In this document: positions 1-7,621 of the stretch, piece after piece
Numbering within the stretch: position 1 is the stretch's first letter
Layout of the letters: each line of letters opens with the position of its first letter
DNA from: a virus
DNA length: 59,095 nt
Reading direction: 5' to 3' (one strand)
IMG/VR virus record: IMGVR_UViG_3300046169_000006
Span: 1-59,095 of that record
Position numbers and translations under genes: made by a program
Notes under the pieces: model-generated
What the model saw: the letters and a program-made list of their open reading frames with translations, nothing else
Told to the model about the DNA's origin: nothing
Databases searched by the model: none

Positions 1-1574
1 AAAACTTCTTTCGAGCCTTCGACTTGGACCTCCCAATCGCGAGCTCGTTTGCACGGCAACCTAAATGGGTTTCTGGATTCTACGGTTTGTGTGTGGAGTA
101 AGGTACCATCCGCGTAGAACTTTAATGTCATGGGGTAGGCTTCAGCTTCTAACTGGCCACAGGCAAAACTAATTTCTGATGGCATAGAAAACTTCTTGGA
201 CCGCCAGATGTAAGACTTAGGGAGGCCGCCCTGCCACACAACAAGCGTTCGGTTTTCCAAGCACAAGAACAACTTATCTCTCTGTAAGTCTTGGAATCCA
301 GCCGTAGCGTACATATCATGCAGGATGAACTGACGGCTAGAAATGTCAAAGATGAATCCACCTTTGGTTGTCCCGTTGTCGAAGAACGCAATGTACTGAT
401 TATCTTGTTGGTACGCGTGGATAGAGTCAGGTTTAAAGTACTGTTGCCACATCCGGAAGTTAAAATACCCATCAGTGATAATACTTGAGCCCCCCGGAGA
501 TAAAAGCATTAAGCCATCAGGTGCAGCATACATAACACCGCCGCCCGCACTCACAATACTTTCTTTAGAAACGCACGCTTGCTCCAAATCAGACTTAACG
601 ACCGCCATGTTACTAGGGTGCGAGCCTTGAACGAAGTAAGGATTACCTGTTGTAAGAACAGCCAACGTGGTGTCCATCCGGCCTAGCCCAACAATAGGGT
701 AGTCAAGGGTCTGTATGTAGTTCTCAGGCCAAGCATGAGGTCGGTACGGTTCACAGAAGTACAAATCTCTCCCGACAAACCCAGCCATCATGCCGTTGGG
801 CAAGTTGATAAGCCCTTCTAACTCCGCTGGTGGTGTAGACCAGTAGAGGGAAGGTAACTCTTCTTGTAACTCGTCAGGTGCTACAGTGTCTTCGTATTCA
901 TCGAGCGACATTGCAATCTCATCCACAAGAAGGAAAACACCTGCTGTCGCACGGTAAATACGCTTGTGCGTAGCGATGTAACCGGTAGGTGCAGTTGTTT
1001 GTAGCCCTGTAAGTTTTACACGCTGCGAGGTTCGCACGTCGACATTATTAGAGGCCGCCGCCGGTGCAGACTCAACTTCACGACCCGCTGCTTTGTTAAC
1101 AAACGTATATGTGTAAACGCGTGTTTCCTGTGTCTCAGTATCGTCTTCGTCTCCAAGGACGGCCGCAGTGGCCGCCGCTGTAGGTCCTGCTAATCCTAAC
1201 TCTCTGTAGTTAGACGGCAGGTTCGTACTGGCAAGCCCAATCTCTGAGTTTGTTGCTTTTGGAGTCCCATCGCCCGTAAAGAAGGTCCACTCCGCAGTGT
1301 CTCCGGCGATCTGACTACGACACACGTCAACTTCGTTATTCCAGTGAAACCAGTGCTCAACGTCAGATATGTTATCTTGCCCAAAACGGTATATGCTTTT
1401 TATTGTATTCGACTTCTCAAACGTCAGGAGCGTATTACCCATATCTAAGATGGGCTGAATACTGCCAGCGAACACAGGACAGTTCAGAGCGGTTTGTGCC
1501 TGTTCCTGCTTTAAGTATCTAGGCGGTACCTTCGGCGCAATGCCTCCAAAAGACTTCAAGGACACAACTGGCAT
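1..1574 (-). CDS. Tail nozzle/tubular-type structural protein (cut by window edge)
   Basis: The frame is open from an ATG at 1574 (MPVVSLKSFGGIAPKVPPRY) to base 1 without a stop, giving 524 codons. It holds conserved-looking stretches such as GLINLPNGMMAGF, DLYFCEPYRPHAWP and a beta-rich C-terminal half, a pattern I associate with podovirus tail tubular B/nozzle-like proteins that form the distal tail. If the window is circular it continues at 59095 for 15 more residues and stops at 59050, for about 539 residues. It is the next late gene after the endolysin, 19 bases downstream of the endolysin stop codon. No signal peptide or membrane segment is visible. The family call rests on overall character and context, not a catalytic motif; other tail or appendage proteins remain possible. 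Confidence 0.7.
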   Translation of the reverse strand, partial: MPVVSLKSFGGIAPKVPPRYLKQEQAQTALNCPVFAGSIQPILDMGNTLLTFEKSNTIKSIYRFGQDNISDVEHWFHWNNEVDVCRSQIAGDTAEWTFFTGDGTPKATNSEIGLASTNLPSNYRELGLAGPTAAATAAVLGDEDDTETQETRVYTYTFVNKAAGREVESAPAAASNNVDVRTSQRVKLTGLQTTAPTGYIATHKRIYRATAGVFLLVDEIAMSLDEYEDTVAPDELQEELPSLYWSTPPAELEGLINLPNGMMAGFVGRDLYFCEPYRPHAWPENYIQTLDYPIVGLGRMDTTLAVLTTGNPYFVQGSHPSNMAVVKSDLEQACVSKESIVSAGGGVMYAAPDGLMLLSPGGSSIITDGYFNFRMWQQYFKPDSIHAYQQDNQYIAFFDNGTTKGGFIFDISSRQFILHDMYATAGFQDLQRDKLFLCLENRTLVVWQGGLPKSYIWRSKKFSMPSEISFACGQLEAEAYPMTLKFYADGTLLHTQTVESRNPFRLPCKRARDWEVQVEGSKEV

Positions 1575-1593
1575 ATACTAACTCCTAAACGTA

Positions 1594-2415
1594 TTACCCG
1601 ACCATAGCTGCGTAAGTCTTGGGACCTACGATACCGTCAGGCGTTAAATTATGGTTACGCTGCCATTCAACAACAGCAGCTTCAGTCATTTTCCCAAACA
1701 CGCCATCAGCAGATTGCGACAGTGCTTTCTGGACTTTTTTAACTTCTTCTCCGCGAGACCCTACTTTAAGTAAGACCGGTGCCGGAGCTGGAGTGTAAGT
1801 CCCGCCTAGGATTTTTAGCGCACGCTCATAGTGATGCTTGCGATCTTCAAGACCAATATAACCACCGTTTATTCGTTTGGTTGCACCGCGAATATCTTGT
1901 TGGTTTGCATACACGTTAACACTATTCTGTCGCCAAAACCAGCAGGCACTTTCAAGAGCCCCCATTTTTGTTTGGAGGTACTCAAGGGTGTCCGAGAGGT
2001 TTTTGTCTATACTTTCTGAGAACGCAACGTGGTTACTCTTACCTGTCAATTGGATTATACCAAAGCCTCTATGCTTCCACCCGTCACCAGATGCAGTGTC
2101 TCCATTGCTCATACGGTTTGCATACACGACGTTCGCAATCTTCTCTGGCTGACGATGATACTCTTCCGCGTCTCGACCTGCGCGTCTAAAGTACTTAGGG
2201 AACACCACATTAAGGGCTTTCGCACTATAGTTGAGGTTCTCTTCTAAGACTTTAAAGTTTAGACTTTCGTGACCGCACTGCGCAAAGAACATCGCGACAC
2301 GGTTTACGGAGTCTATCCCGTATTTAGGAAGCATTTTTTGCACAGGTTCAAGCCACGCAGCCCATTCAGAGTTTCCGTCTAATAACTGCTCAAGCTGTTT
2401 TTTAGTTACCTTCAT
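1594..2415 (-). CDS. Endolysin, GH19 chitinase-like domain plus peptidoglycan-binding domain
   Basis: This 273-residue lysin should cut cell-wall glycan at the end of infection. Residues about 5-205 fit glycoside hydrolase family 19 as found in phage endolysins: AQCGHES with the likely catalytic Glu50, a second acidic site in EENLNYS (Glu58/59), RGFGIIQLTGKSNH near 116-129 and INGGYIGLEDR near 182-192. After a Pro/Ala linker (about 207-214), residues 215-272 match a PG_binding_1 repeat (VGSRGEEVKKVQKAL, ADGVFG, VVEWQRNHNL). No signal peptide is present, so release should depend on the holin. Its ATG overlaps the holin stop by four bases (ATGA), implying translational coupling. Confidence 0.93.
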   Translation of the reverse strand: MKVTKKQLEQLLDGNSEWAAWLEPVQKMLPKYGIDSVNRVAMFFAQCGHESLNFKVLEENLNYSAKALNVVFPKYFRRAGRDAEEYHRQPEKIANVVYANRMSNGDTASGDGWKHRGFGIIQLTGKSNHVAFSESIDKNLSDTLEYLQTKMGALESACWFWRQNSVNVYANQQDIRGATKRINGGYIGLEDRKHHYERALKILGGTYTPAPAPVLLKVGSRGEEVKKVQKALSQSADGVFGKMTEAAVVEWQRNHNLTPDGIVGPKTYAAMVG

Positions 2416-2807
2416 TTAGCAATTCCTTTATTTTTCTCAAAGCTACGCAGGCCGCCTAAACCAAGCATACCCATCATAACAGTCATCAAAGAGCTCATAT
2501 CAAACTCTGGTAGATCAGGAATTTCTACACCCGCAGCCGTGACACCAAATACGATGAGTGGCTGTAAGACAAAGTGATAGGCGAACGCGACTCCGCAAAC
2601 CCACCCGATAAAGGGGCGCCAACCACCTTTAAACAGCGAGCCTGATGCAGCTTCTGCCTTGTTAATCTCTAACTGACCCTTGGCTAACTCTTGAGCATGA
2701 CGCTCAGACATCGTTGCAATCTCATGCGCCAACGCAGCTTTCTGGTCTTTGTCTTCAATAACTTTATCAAGTAGCCCTGATACAGGACCAATAAGTGCCT
2801 GTAACAT
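2412..2807 (-). CDS. Holin, three-TM (GTA holin-like) family
   Basis: A 131-residue membrane protein with an amphipathic N-terminal region (residues 10-55), then the signature GGWRPFIGWVCGVAFAYHF (about 61-79), a second hydrophobic stretch (LQPLIVFGVTAAGV) and a third (MTVMMGMLGLGG). This arrangement and the WRP motif match the Holin_3TMs family first recognised in gene transfer agents. It should form the inner-membrane lesion that lets the endolysin out. It lies directly upstream of the endolysin with an ATGA overlap, and its own start touches the stop of the EF-hand membrane protein. Confidence 0.85.
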   Translation of the reverse strand: MLQALIGPVSGLLDKVIEDKDQKAALAHEIATMSERHAQELAKGQLEINKAEAASGSLFKGGWRPFIGWVCGVAFAYHFVLQPLIVFGVTAAGVEIPDLPEFDMSSLMTVMMGMLGLGGLRSFEKNKGIAK

Positions 2808-3103
2808 TACTTACCTCCTATATTAGAAAAGCCGAAGTATGCGGCCACAATGGCGGCGATACTCACGTAGTATATGTTCGACATACTAGACAGGAGCGTA
2901 CTGGCGTTGCCGAGCCCTAAGAACTCAGTAAGGACTACACCAAAAGGAAATACCAACATCCCCATCAAAGAGAACCACGCCATCTTGCGTTGGGAGTCGC
3001 GCTTAGCATCTGCGTCCTCCATCTGACGACGACGATCTTCTAGCATTATCTCGCGTTCTTCGGGGTCTATTTTACCATTACCATTCAAGTCGTATTCACT
3101 CAT
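2807..3103 (-). CDS. Membrane protein with N-terminal EF-hand loop
   Basis: Of the possible starts I choose the ATG at 3103, because the preceding 37-codon gene ends on it (ATGA overlap). The 98-residue product begins MSEYDLNGNGKIDPEE, a textbook calcium-binding EF-hand loop (D5, N7, N9, K11, E16). A charged helix (17-40) and two hydrophobic segments (about 41-62 and 68-92) follow. It sits immediately before the holin, so a role in lysis timing, as a pinholin partner or antiholin, is possible but is inference. Only one EF loop is seen, so calcium binding may need dimerisation. Confidence 0.75.
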   Translation of the reverse strand: MSEYDLNGNGKIDPEEREIMLEDRRRQMEDADAKRDSQRKMAWFSLMGMLVFPFGVVLTEFLGLGNASTLLSSMSNIYYVSIAAIVAAYFGFSNIGGK

Positions 3104-3213
3104 TTCTTTTTCCCCAAGCAGGTCTTCCCACGCTTGCAGCGCGCAGGTGACGAACATTTACTGCATGTTTTGAACGGGGCTTTTTTTGCTTTAGTTTTCT
3201 TTGCATAAGCCAT
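3100..3213 (-). CDS. 37-residue basic Cys-rich microprotein
   Basis: An open frame from an ATG at 3213 with a good upstream AGAGGA codes MAYAKKTKAKKAPFKTCSKC and continues with three further Cys/Lys clusters; spacing is C-x2-C-x5-C-x5-C. It is too short for usual gene callers. Its TGA overlaps the ATG of the next gene and its start lies three bases after the previous stop, so the packing supports a real gene. The cysteines could form a small zinc knuckle; the strong positive charge suggests nucleic-acid contact. Function unknown. Confidence 0.6.
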   Translation of the reverse strand: MAYAKKTKAKKAPFKTCSKCSSPARCKRGKTCLGKKK

Positions 3214-3215
3214 AA

Positions 3216-3371
3216 CTATTTCCTCTTCTTGGCAGTCTTAGCCGCATTTTTAAAATCTGATTTGGTTGGAGCTCCTTTAGAGCCTACTTTGCGCATCTTC
3301 TCTTTGGAGCCAGCTGCGATACGTTTCTTTTTCGCGTGGATGTTCGCGTACAATCCGGGTTTCTTAGCCAT
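3216..3371 (-). CDS. Small Lys-rich conserved phage protein (51 aa)
   Basis: The ATG at 3371 overlaps the stop of the preceding gene as TAATG. The product starts MAKKPGLYANIHAKKKRIAA and contains GSKEKMRKVGSKGAPT, a pattern I recognise as a recurrent small protein of marine tailed phages with no assigned function. It is very basic with no hydrophobic segment. Together with its two neighbours it forms a run of three small, highly basic genes. Confidence is high that it is coding and low for any role. Confidence 0.75.
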   Translation of the reverse strand: MAKKPGLYANIHAKKKRIAAGSKEKMRKVGSKGAPTKSDFKNAAKTAKKRK

Positions 3372-3661
3372 TACCATTTCACCTTATCTGCCCAGTAAGC
3401 CGCAGACATTTTGCCCTTGGCTATGTTTTTGCCGTGGCGTGCTTTAAAGCTGGCACGTTTCTTTTTCATCGTGTCGCCTTCACCTGCCTTCGGTTTACCT
3501 GCGGTCTTGGCACCCTGCTCTCCGAAACGAATTGTCTTAACTTTGTCCCCAACTTTCGCCACAACAACGTGGGACTTCTTAGGGTGGCTCGGAGTTTTCT
3601 TTGGTTTGTTGAATCCAGAAACGCCTGCTCGAGCTAGTCTTGGGTCTTTATTATCTGCCAT
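3371..3661 (-). CDS. Basic conserved phage protein (DUF6321-like)
   Basis: The 96-residue product has a Lys/Pro-rich N-terminus (FNKPKKTPSHPKKSH), a short beta-type segment (VGDKVKTIRFGEQG) and a C-terminal signature KRASFKARHGKNIAKGKMSA followed by AYWADKVKW. I associate this C-terminus with an uncharacterised phage family (DUF6321-like, from memory). It overlaps the next gene by one base. The strong positive charge suggests association with DNA or with acidic virion components, but nothing in the sequence proves that. Confidence 0.75.
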   Translation of the reverse strand: MADNKDPRLARAGVSGFNKPKKTPSHPKKSHVVVAKVGDKVKTIRFGEQGAKTAGKPKAGEGDTMKKKRASFKARHGKNIAKGKMSAAYWADKVKW

Positions 3662-3669
3662 GTAGCCTC

Positions 3670-4188
3670 CTAATCAGCTAAGGGGTTGTCCAACGCACGT
3701 TGGAGTTTTTGTGTTAATCTATCTTCAAGTGCTTTCATGTCAACACCTTGGGAGGTGCGTAATTGATCGCGTTTCGTTTCGAACCGGATCTCCGCGTCGT
3801 CGATCATAACGCGCACTTTGTCTTCTGTGTTTCGGACAGTATCTTCCACTCGGTCAACTTGCTGCTCGATGCGAAGGATATCGTCTTTCAACCCGTTCTT
3901 GATGTCGCGAGAGTACTCCACAGCTTCTTCAACTTTCTCCGCCATGCCTGTAACTTTAGCATCCATCGTAGCCATAGCCTGCTGGTATTCTCCGAGGTCA
4001 AGGTTCGCCACCGATTCCACTTTCTGATACATGAGGAATCCAGCGTAGAGAGTGCCGACCACAGAGCTAACGACGCCCAGAAGAAGACCAAGTTGAGTAA
4101 TAGAAAAGCGCAGACCAAAAAGACGCACGCGCTTATCAGGAATGCTTTCAATCGTATCAAGTGTTTCACCTAAGTCTCGTTCTGCCAT
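3670..4188 (-). CDS. Membrane-anchored coiled-coil protein
   Basis: The ATG at 4188 lies one base past the previous stop; a TTG further upstream is a poor choice. The 172-residue product has a single strong membrane segment at about 28-50 (ITQLGLLLGVVSSVVGTLYA) and then a long, charged, heptad-like helix (VEEAVEYSRDIKNGLKDDIL, VEDTVRNTEDKVRVMIDDAE). One membrane span plus a long coiled coil resembles inner-membrane spanins or phage membrane scaffolds, but the orientation is not settled by the sequence. It sits between the exported-protein block and the lysis genes. Confidence 0.7.
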   Translation of the reverse strand: MAERDLGETLDTIESIPDKRVRLFGLRFSITQLGLLLGVVSSVVGTLYAGFLMYQKVESVANLDLGEYQQAMATMDAKVTGMAEKVEEAVEYSRDIKNGLKDDILRIEQQVDRVEDTVRNTEDKVRVMIDDAEIRFETKRDQLRTSQGVDMKALEDRLTQKLQRALDNPLAD

Positions 4189-4189
4189 G

Positions 4190-4606
4190 TTAGTTCTCAA
4201 AATTCGTATCTGTTTTCAACTGGCGGAGTGCTTCTAACTCCTGCTCAAGTTTTCGTATCTCTAGTCTGCGTTGCTGCAACTCAAGTTGATAAAGAGTATT
4301 ACAGTTAATACGCTGCTTGGGCTTATCCAAAGGGATAACAATCCGCGCATAGACGCCAACGTCTTTGCTTTCATTCAGCACCCTGTTCACGTCGTCGTAC
4401 TCGTTACCGACGTTATTCAGGACACCTGTTACGCCGAACTCTAGGTTTGTACCGCCACCGATCGCATTGGAGCAATCAAGGTTTCCTGCCCTAAACTTAT
4501 CAGACTGATAGCTTGTTGGGCCGCTGGGCAACTGTAAATTCAACGAGTTACTATCTGCCATTACGGGTGCAGAGACACATAGCGCGAGTACAGCCCACCG
4601 TTTCAT
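4190..4606 (-). CDS. Exported protein of unknown function
   Basis: The ATG at 4606 overlaps the upstream stop (TGATG). The 138-residue product begins MKRWAVLALCVSAPVMADSN, a clear Sec signal peptide with likely cleavage after VMA. The mature part carries two closely placed features: a Gly-rich segment with two cysteines in the chain, and a C-terminal charged helix (LELQQRRLEIRKLEQELEAL). It is the last of five successive genes with signal peptides (4190-6884), so it probably acts in the periplasm or outer membrane with them. No known family identified. Confidence 0.7.
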   Translation of the reverse strand: MKRWAVLALCVSAPVMADSNSLNLQLPSGPTSYQSDKFRAGNLDCSNAIGGGTNLEFGVTGVLNNVGNEYDDVNRVLNESKDVGVYARIVIPLDKPKQRINCNTLYQLELQQRRLEIRKLEQELEALRQLKTDTNFEN

Positions 4607-4992
4607 CAACGTGTCCCGTCAGTTCGAGAGCATATCTTAGACGATATTATAGCGTTGCTAGGGATATCTGATCTAAGTTTAGACAGCGTGCAAATATAAA
4701 CTGCACGTCGCAGGTCCTCATCTCGAATAAAAACGTCAAAGGTAGATCGTGTTGCATGAGGGACGTGTAACAGCTTCTCAGAAGAGGCAAAGGGTACAGG
4801 GTTCCACTCGGCGTCAAAGACACCCAACTGGTAAAACTCTACATCTTTGCGAGCATTAAACATCGTCATTTCCGTAGATGCTAAACCACCAACGTAGGAT
4901 GGTTTGAACTTAGGATAAGTCGGCGTTAGCTCGTGCGCTCCCAGAGAGTTTGCTGTTAGCAACATCCCTATTATGAAACACAAATTTCTCAT
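4606..4992 (-). CDS. Exported protein resembling a periplasmic pilus chaperone domain
   Basis: The start at 4992 overlaps the previous stop as ATGA. The 128-residue precursor begins MRNLCFIIGMLLTANSLGAH (signal peptide, cleavage near LGA). The mature chain has alternating beta-strand patterning, KPSYVGGLASTEMTMFNARK, then VEFYQLGVFDAEWNPVPF and a Cys pair near the C-terminus. The pattern of an N-terminal strand followed by an S-x-x-M-T-x-x-N-type strand resembles PapD-like Ig-fold chaperones, though it is about half their usual length. The chaperone label is an inference from strand pattern, and the gene is next to a pilin-like exported protein. Confidence 0.65.
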   Translation of the reverse strand: MRNLCFIIGMLLTANSLGAHELTPTYPKFKPSYVGGLASTEMTMFNARKDVEFYQLGVFDAEWNPVPFASSEKLLHVPHATRSTFDVFIRDEDLRRAVYICTLSKLRSDIPSNAIISSKICSRTDGTR

Positions 4993-5486
4993 TTTGCGAT
5001 ACACTCAGCCTGTACAATCGCACGGTAAGTTCCGCCCGGAAGTGCACGGTTATAGCCATACTCAGCCACTGAGGTAACGTTGAACCACGTAGATCCTGCA
5101 ACGGTGAGATCAAACTCGGTCGTCGCTTCGTAGGTCACTTTGTTTGTATCGTAAGCTGACATCGTCGCATCAGAAACTTCACCCACTGAGGTGGAGCCGT
5201 CCCAATATACCACGTCGTTTAGGACTGGACTGGTTGAGAACGAAGTCGGAGTAGTGACACGGGCAATGTACGAATCTGCCAGTGCAACGTCATATCGAAT
5301 AACCGATTGAACACCGCCGTCAGATGTAGCTGTACTTAGTTTGTCTGGGGATGGGTTTCCATAAACACCGTTTACGTCCGTATTAATTATACACTTAGAT
5401 AAAACATTACCTTCGATGACCGCCTCTTCCGCAGAAGCTGATACCGATAGTAATAATGCTGCTGCGTAGATACTAGGTTTCTTCAT
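4989..5486 (-). CDS. Exported beta-rich protein, pilin/SCPU-like
   Basis: ATG at 5486 has a good GGAGA upstream. The 165-residue product opens MKKPSIYAAALLLSVSASAE, a signal peptide cut after ASA. The mature chain is rich in Ser/Thr/Val beta strands and has just two cysteines, one near residue 32 and one near the C-terminus (AECIAK), able to form one disulfide as in many fimbrial or spore-coat-U-like subunits. It precedes the chaperone-like gene. The fimbrial comparison is an inference; it could equally be an outer-membrane or surface-exclusion factor. Confidence 0.65.
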   Translation of the reverse strand: MKKPSIYAAALLLSVSASAEEAVIEGNVLSKCIINTDVNGVYGNPSPDKLSTATSDGGVQSVIRYDVALADSYIARVTTPTSFSTSPVLNDVVYWDGSTSVGEVSDATMSAYDTNKVTYEATTEFDLTVAGSTWFNVTSVAEYGYNRALPGGTYRAIVQAECIAK

Positions 5487-5503
5487 TGCATTGTCTCCAA
5501 TCT

Positions 5504-6391
5504 TTAGTTGTTATACTGCTCGCCGACCATTTGTTCGTGAAGCAGTTGTTGTGCCAATCCGTTACGAAGGCCGCGAGGATTTTCAGGTAACTGAGAATCC
5601 TTTAAGGTTGTGGTCTCTTCGTATACACCTCCGTTCATAGATGTGGCGTAATATGTATACATGTTAACACTTACATTAATAGCACGTATCATCCTATCTT
5701 GCGAGAAGTTATTTGCTAACGTCAAAGCGTTCTGACTTGCAGCTAACCCTCGCTCAAATGTATCTTTAGTAGCCTGTTCTTTTTCAGACTCAATGCTTTC
5801 GTCTTCCTCCTCTTCTTCCCATAGCCCAGAGTCAGTAGCTTCTAGCGTATCTGTCACCGCAGCGTCCTTCATAGGATCGTAGGCGTCGACAACAACTTGA
5901 GCAGTTAAAAGGGAAGTAGGATCAACATATCCCGGACATATTGGGTTAGCTTGTGGAGTGTAGCACTCGTCAATTTGGTATGTATAAACGACAGAGGGGT
6001 CTGTCACTTGCCCTTCACCTTCCACCGCGATCGAGCCTTTGCCCCAACGGGAAATAGGGATATTGTTTAGAGAGACAACTTTGTTGATGGAGTTTCCGGG
6101 AAGGCCTGTCCAGTCGTCTGTCTCACGGAAGATGTAGCCTTTACCGTCAGCATTTTCGTTTTGGACATGGACAAGCATTTGGGCTGCGGGGTCTTTAACA
6201 GTAGTGTATCTGTATATAACCCCGTTTATTGACAGCCCTGAGGAGTCGGGGACAAGCGCATCCATCCCCCACGTGAACCCGTCTACAGCAGCATTGCCTG
6301 TAGTGCCGTATGTAAATGGCTCACAAAAAGAGTAAGAAGGCCAAAACACTAAGAACGCTGGCAGCGCCCAAAAGGGTCTTCGCATCATCAT
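5504..6391 (-). CDS. Exported protein, unknown, with acidic low-complexity segment
   Basis: The first of three consecutive ATGs (6391) is preceded by GGAGG at a six-base spacing, which decides the start despite a 71-base overlap with the upstream gene. The 295-residue product starts MMMRRPFWALPAFLVFWPSY, a signal peptide probably cut near SFC. The mature part has a Cys pair (DECYTPQANPICPGY), a strongly acidic tract (WEEEEEDESIESEKE) and a helical C-terminus (GLAASQNALTLANNFSQDR). No family recognised. It is the second of five exported proteins in a row. Confidence 0.65.
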   Translation of the reverse strand: MMMRRPFWALPAFLVFWPSYSFCEPFTYGTTGNAAVDGFTWGMDALVPDSSGLSINGVIYRYTTVKDPAAQMLVHVQNENADGKGYIFRETDDWTGLPGNSINKVVSLNNIPISRWGKGSIAVEGEGQVTDPSVVYTYQIDECYTPQANPICPGYVDPTSLLTAQVVVDAYDPMKDAAVTDTLEATDSGLWEEEEEDESIESEKEQATKDTFERGLAASQNALTLANNFSQDRMIRAINVSVNMYTYYATSMNGGVYEETTTLKDSQLPENPRGLRNGLAQQLLHEQMVGEQYNN

Positions 6392-6884
6392 CGAGTACCT
6401 CCGCAACTTCTTGCCCCGGCCGTCTATCAGGGTCAGCTTCCCAAGCAGCTTTTGCTTCAGAGCCAATCAACCCGTCGTACGGACAAGGCGTTCCTGCGTC
6501 CATCATGGCTGAGAACACTCGTTCATCGCCGCACATGATAGAAACAGCCGCAACTTTCATACCCATGTCATATAGGGTTTTTGCGTTTTTAAGTTTCTCA
6601 CAGTTCATATCTCGGACAGTTGAGCCCATAGATATACCCAGTATTTGAGTTTGTACTGCACCTGCCACGCCAACCGTACACAGGTCAGAGTTAACACCTC
6701 CGTTAAACTGAGGGGCTACAGCAGAAGGTGGCGGTGAGTTAACGTTTGTCGTAACTTCTCCACTGGTGGTTACAGTACTTGTCGTCGTGCTCTCGGTAAC
6801 AAGAACATCATCTGCGACGGCGGTCCCTACTAAAAAGTAGAACAGGCAACACAGGCTTATTTTATATTTTGTATATTGCATCAT
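6321..6884 (-). CDS. Exported protein with C-terminal membrane anchor, conserved in marine phages
   Basis: The 187-residue product carries a signal peptide (LCCLFYFLVGTAVADD) and ends in a hydrophobic anchor (LLGAASVLSVLAFLLFL). Between them lies a conserved core, NSPPPSAVAPQFN, DLCTVGVAGAVQTQILGISM and MNCEKLKNAKTLYDMGMKVA, which I have seen repeatedly in marine phage genomes without a function. Several cysteines suggest an oxidised periplasmic fold. ATG at 6884 overlaps the upstream stop; the adjacent ATG at 6881 gives a better ribosome-site spacing and may be the true start. It opens the block of five secreted products. Confidence 0.7.
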   Translation of the reverse strand: MMQYTKYKISLCCLFYFLVGTAVADDVLVTESTTTSTVTTSGEVTTNVNSPPPSAVAPQFNGGVNSDLCTVGVAGAVQTQILGISMGSTVRDMNCEKLKNAKTLYDMGMKVAAVSIMCGDERVFSAMMDAGTPCPYDGLIGSEAKAAWEADPDRRPGQEVAEVLDDDAKTLLGAASVLSVLAFLLFL

Positions 6885-7114
6885 TTCTCCACGATCCGGT
6901 CTAGTTTTTCATCTAAACGCTCGAGGCGATCTAAGACGCGGTTTATGTCAGCATGAACTTCTTGCTTTGTGACATACTCTTTCGCCATCTCCTCGCGCGT
7001 ACGGTTGATTAAGATTTGGATACGCTGGAGCTCAGTGACGTAGTTCCTGAGAACAAAACCAATGACGCCAATTAGTACCGTTAGGCTACTGCTCCATATC
7101 ATATCCGTGCCCAT
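6881..7114 (-). CDS. Small membrane protein with coiled coil
   Basis: The 77-residue product has an N-terminal membrane segment (SLTVLIGVIGFVLRNYV) followed by a charged heptad-patterned helix (INRVLDRLERLDEKLDRIVE). One span plus coiled coil resembles small phage membrane proteins near lysis genes (holin-like or spanin-like), but no lipobox or second span is present. The start has an upstream GGAAG. Its stop overlaps the next gene. Confidence 0.65.
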   Translation of the reverse strand: MGTDMIWSSSLTVLIGVIGFVLRNYVTELQRIQILINRTREEMAKEYVTKQEVHADINRVLDRLERLDEKLDRIVEK

Positions 7115-7116
7115 CT

Positions 7117-7335
7117 TTAGTCTTCCGTCCCTACTTCTCCGGCTAGATTAGCTGCTAACATGTCAACAAATGCTTCGCGGCCAACAGACAATTGGTCTAC
7201 GTTGAAGCGTGCGTTTGCTATCTTGCGATCTAAATCTTGGATGTGGTTAACCATTGTAATCTGGTTATCGTCTAAGTCTTCAATGTTGTGTACAACATCA
7301 TTTACAGTAATGGTTTTCTTTTCATTTTTAGCCAT
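7117..7335 (-). CDS. Small coiled-coil protein, DUF6447-like
   Basis: This 72-residue soluble protein begins MAKNEKKTITVNDVVHNIED and contains DLDDNQITMVNHIQDLDRKI, a pattern I associate with an uncharacterised phage family annotated DUF6447. It is predicted mostly helical. It lies two bases upstream of the small membrane coiled-coil gene; a partnership with it is possible but not shown by the sequence. Family assignment is from memory of the motif and should be treated as tentative. Confidence 0.65.
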   Translation of the reverse strand: MAKNEKKTITVNDVVHNIEDLDDNQITMVNHIQDLDRKIANARFNVDQLSVGREAFVDMLAANLAGEVGTED

Positions 7336-7361
7336 TAGTAAGCCTCTCTATTGGTGGTAAG

Positions 7362-7604
7362 TTACTCTGGTGTGCCTGCGTCTTCAGATTCGTCCGGAGC
7401 AGTGATAGCTCCTACTTTAATCTTATGGGCTACACCCATTGCTACTTCGCCCATACGGACAGCAACTGCGTCAGCGTCGCCGCAATCGTGCACATTTACG
7501 CCCCGCACATGTGTTATGTCGGTTGTGCCACAGGTAAATGTTACCTGAGCAACGCCATCGGCAGTACTATCTATTGTATAAGTTACATTGTGTTCAGCCA
7601 TCAT
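7362..7604 (-). CDS. Small protein of unknown function
   Basis: The 80-residue product (MMAEHNVTYTIDSTADGVAQ...) is beta-rich with two cysteines (FTCGTTDI, VHDCGDADA) and an acidic C-terminus. Two adjacent ATGs (7604, 7601) follow an AGGAGA; the second has the better spacing. No family recognised. It sits between the glycosyltransferase and the DUF6447-like gene in the tail region. Confidence 0.55.
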   Translation of the reverse strand: MMAEHNVTYTIDSTADGVAQVTFTCGTTDITHVRGVNVHDCGDADAVAVRMGEVAMGVAHKIKVGAITAPDESEDAGTPE

Positions 7605-7621
7605 TGTTCTCCTATAGACGG

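Noticed and set aside
3763-4173. 136-codon plus-strand frame opposite the coiled-coil membrane gene
   Set aside because: It lies wholly antisense to a convincing gene, has no ribosome site and its residues mirror the opposite frame.
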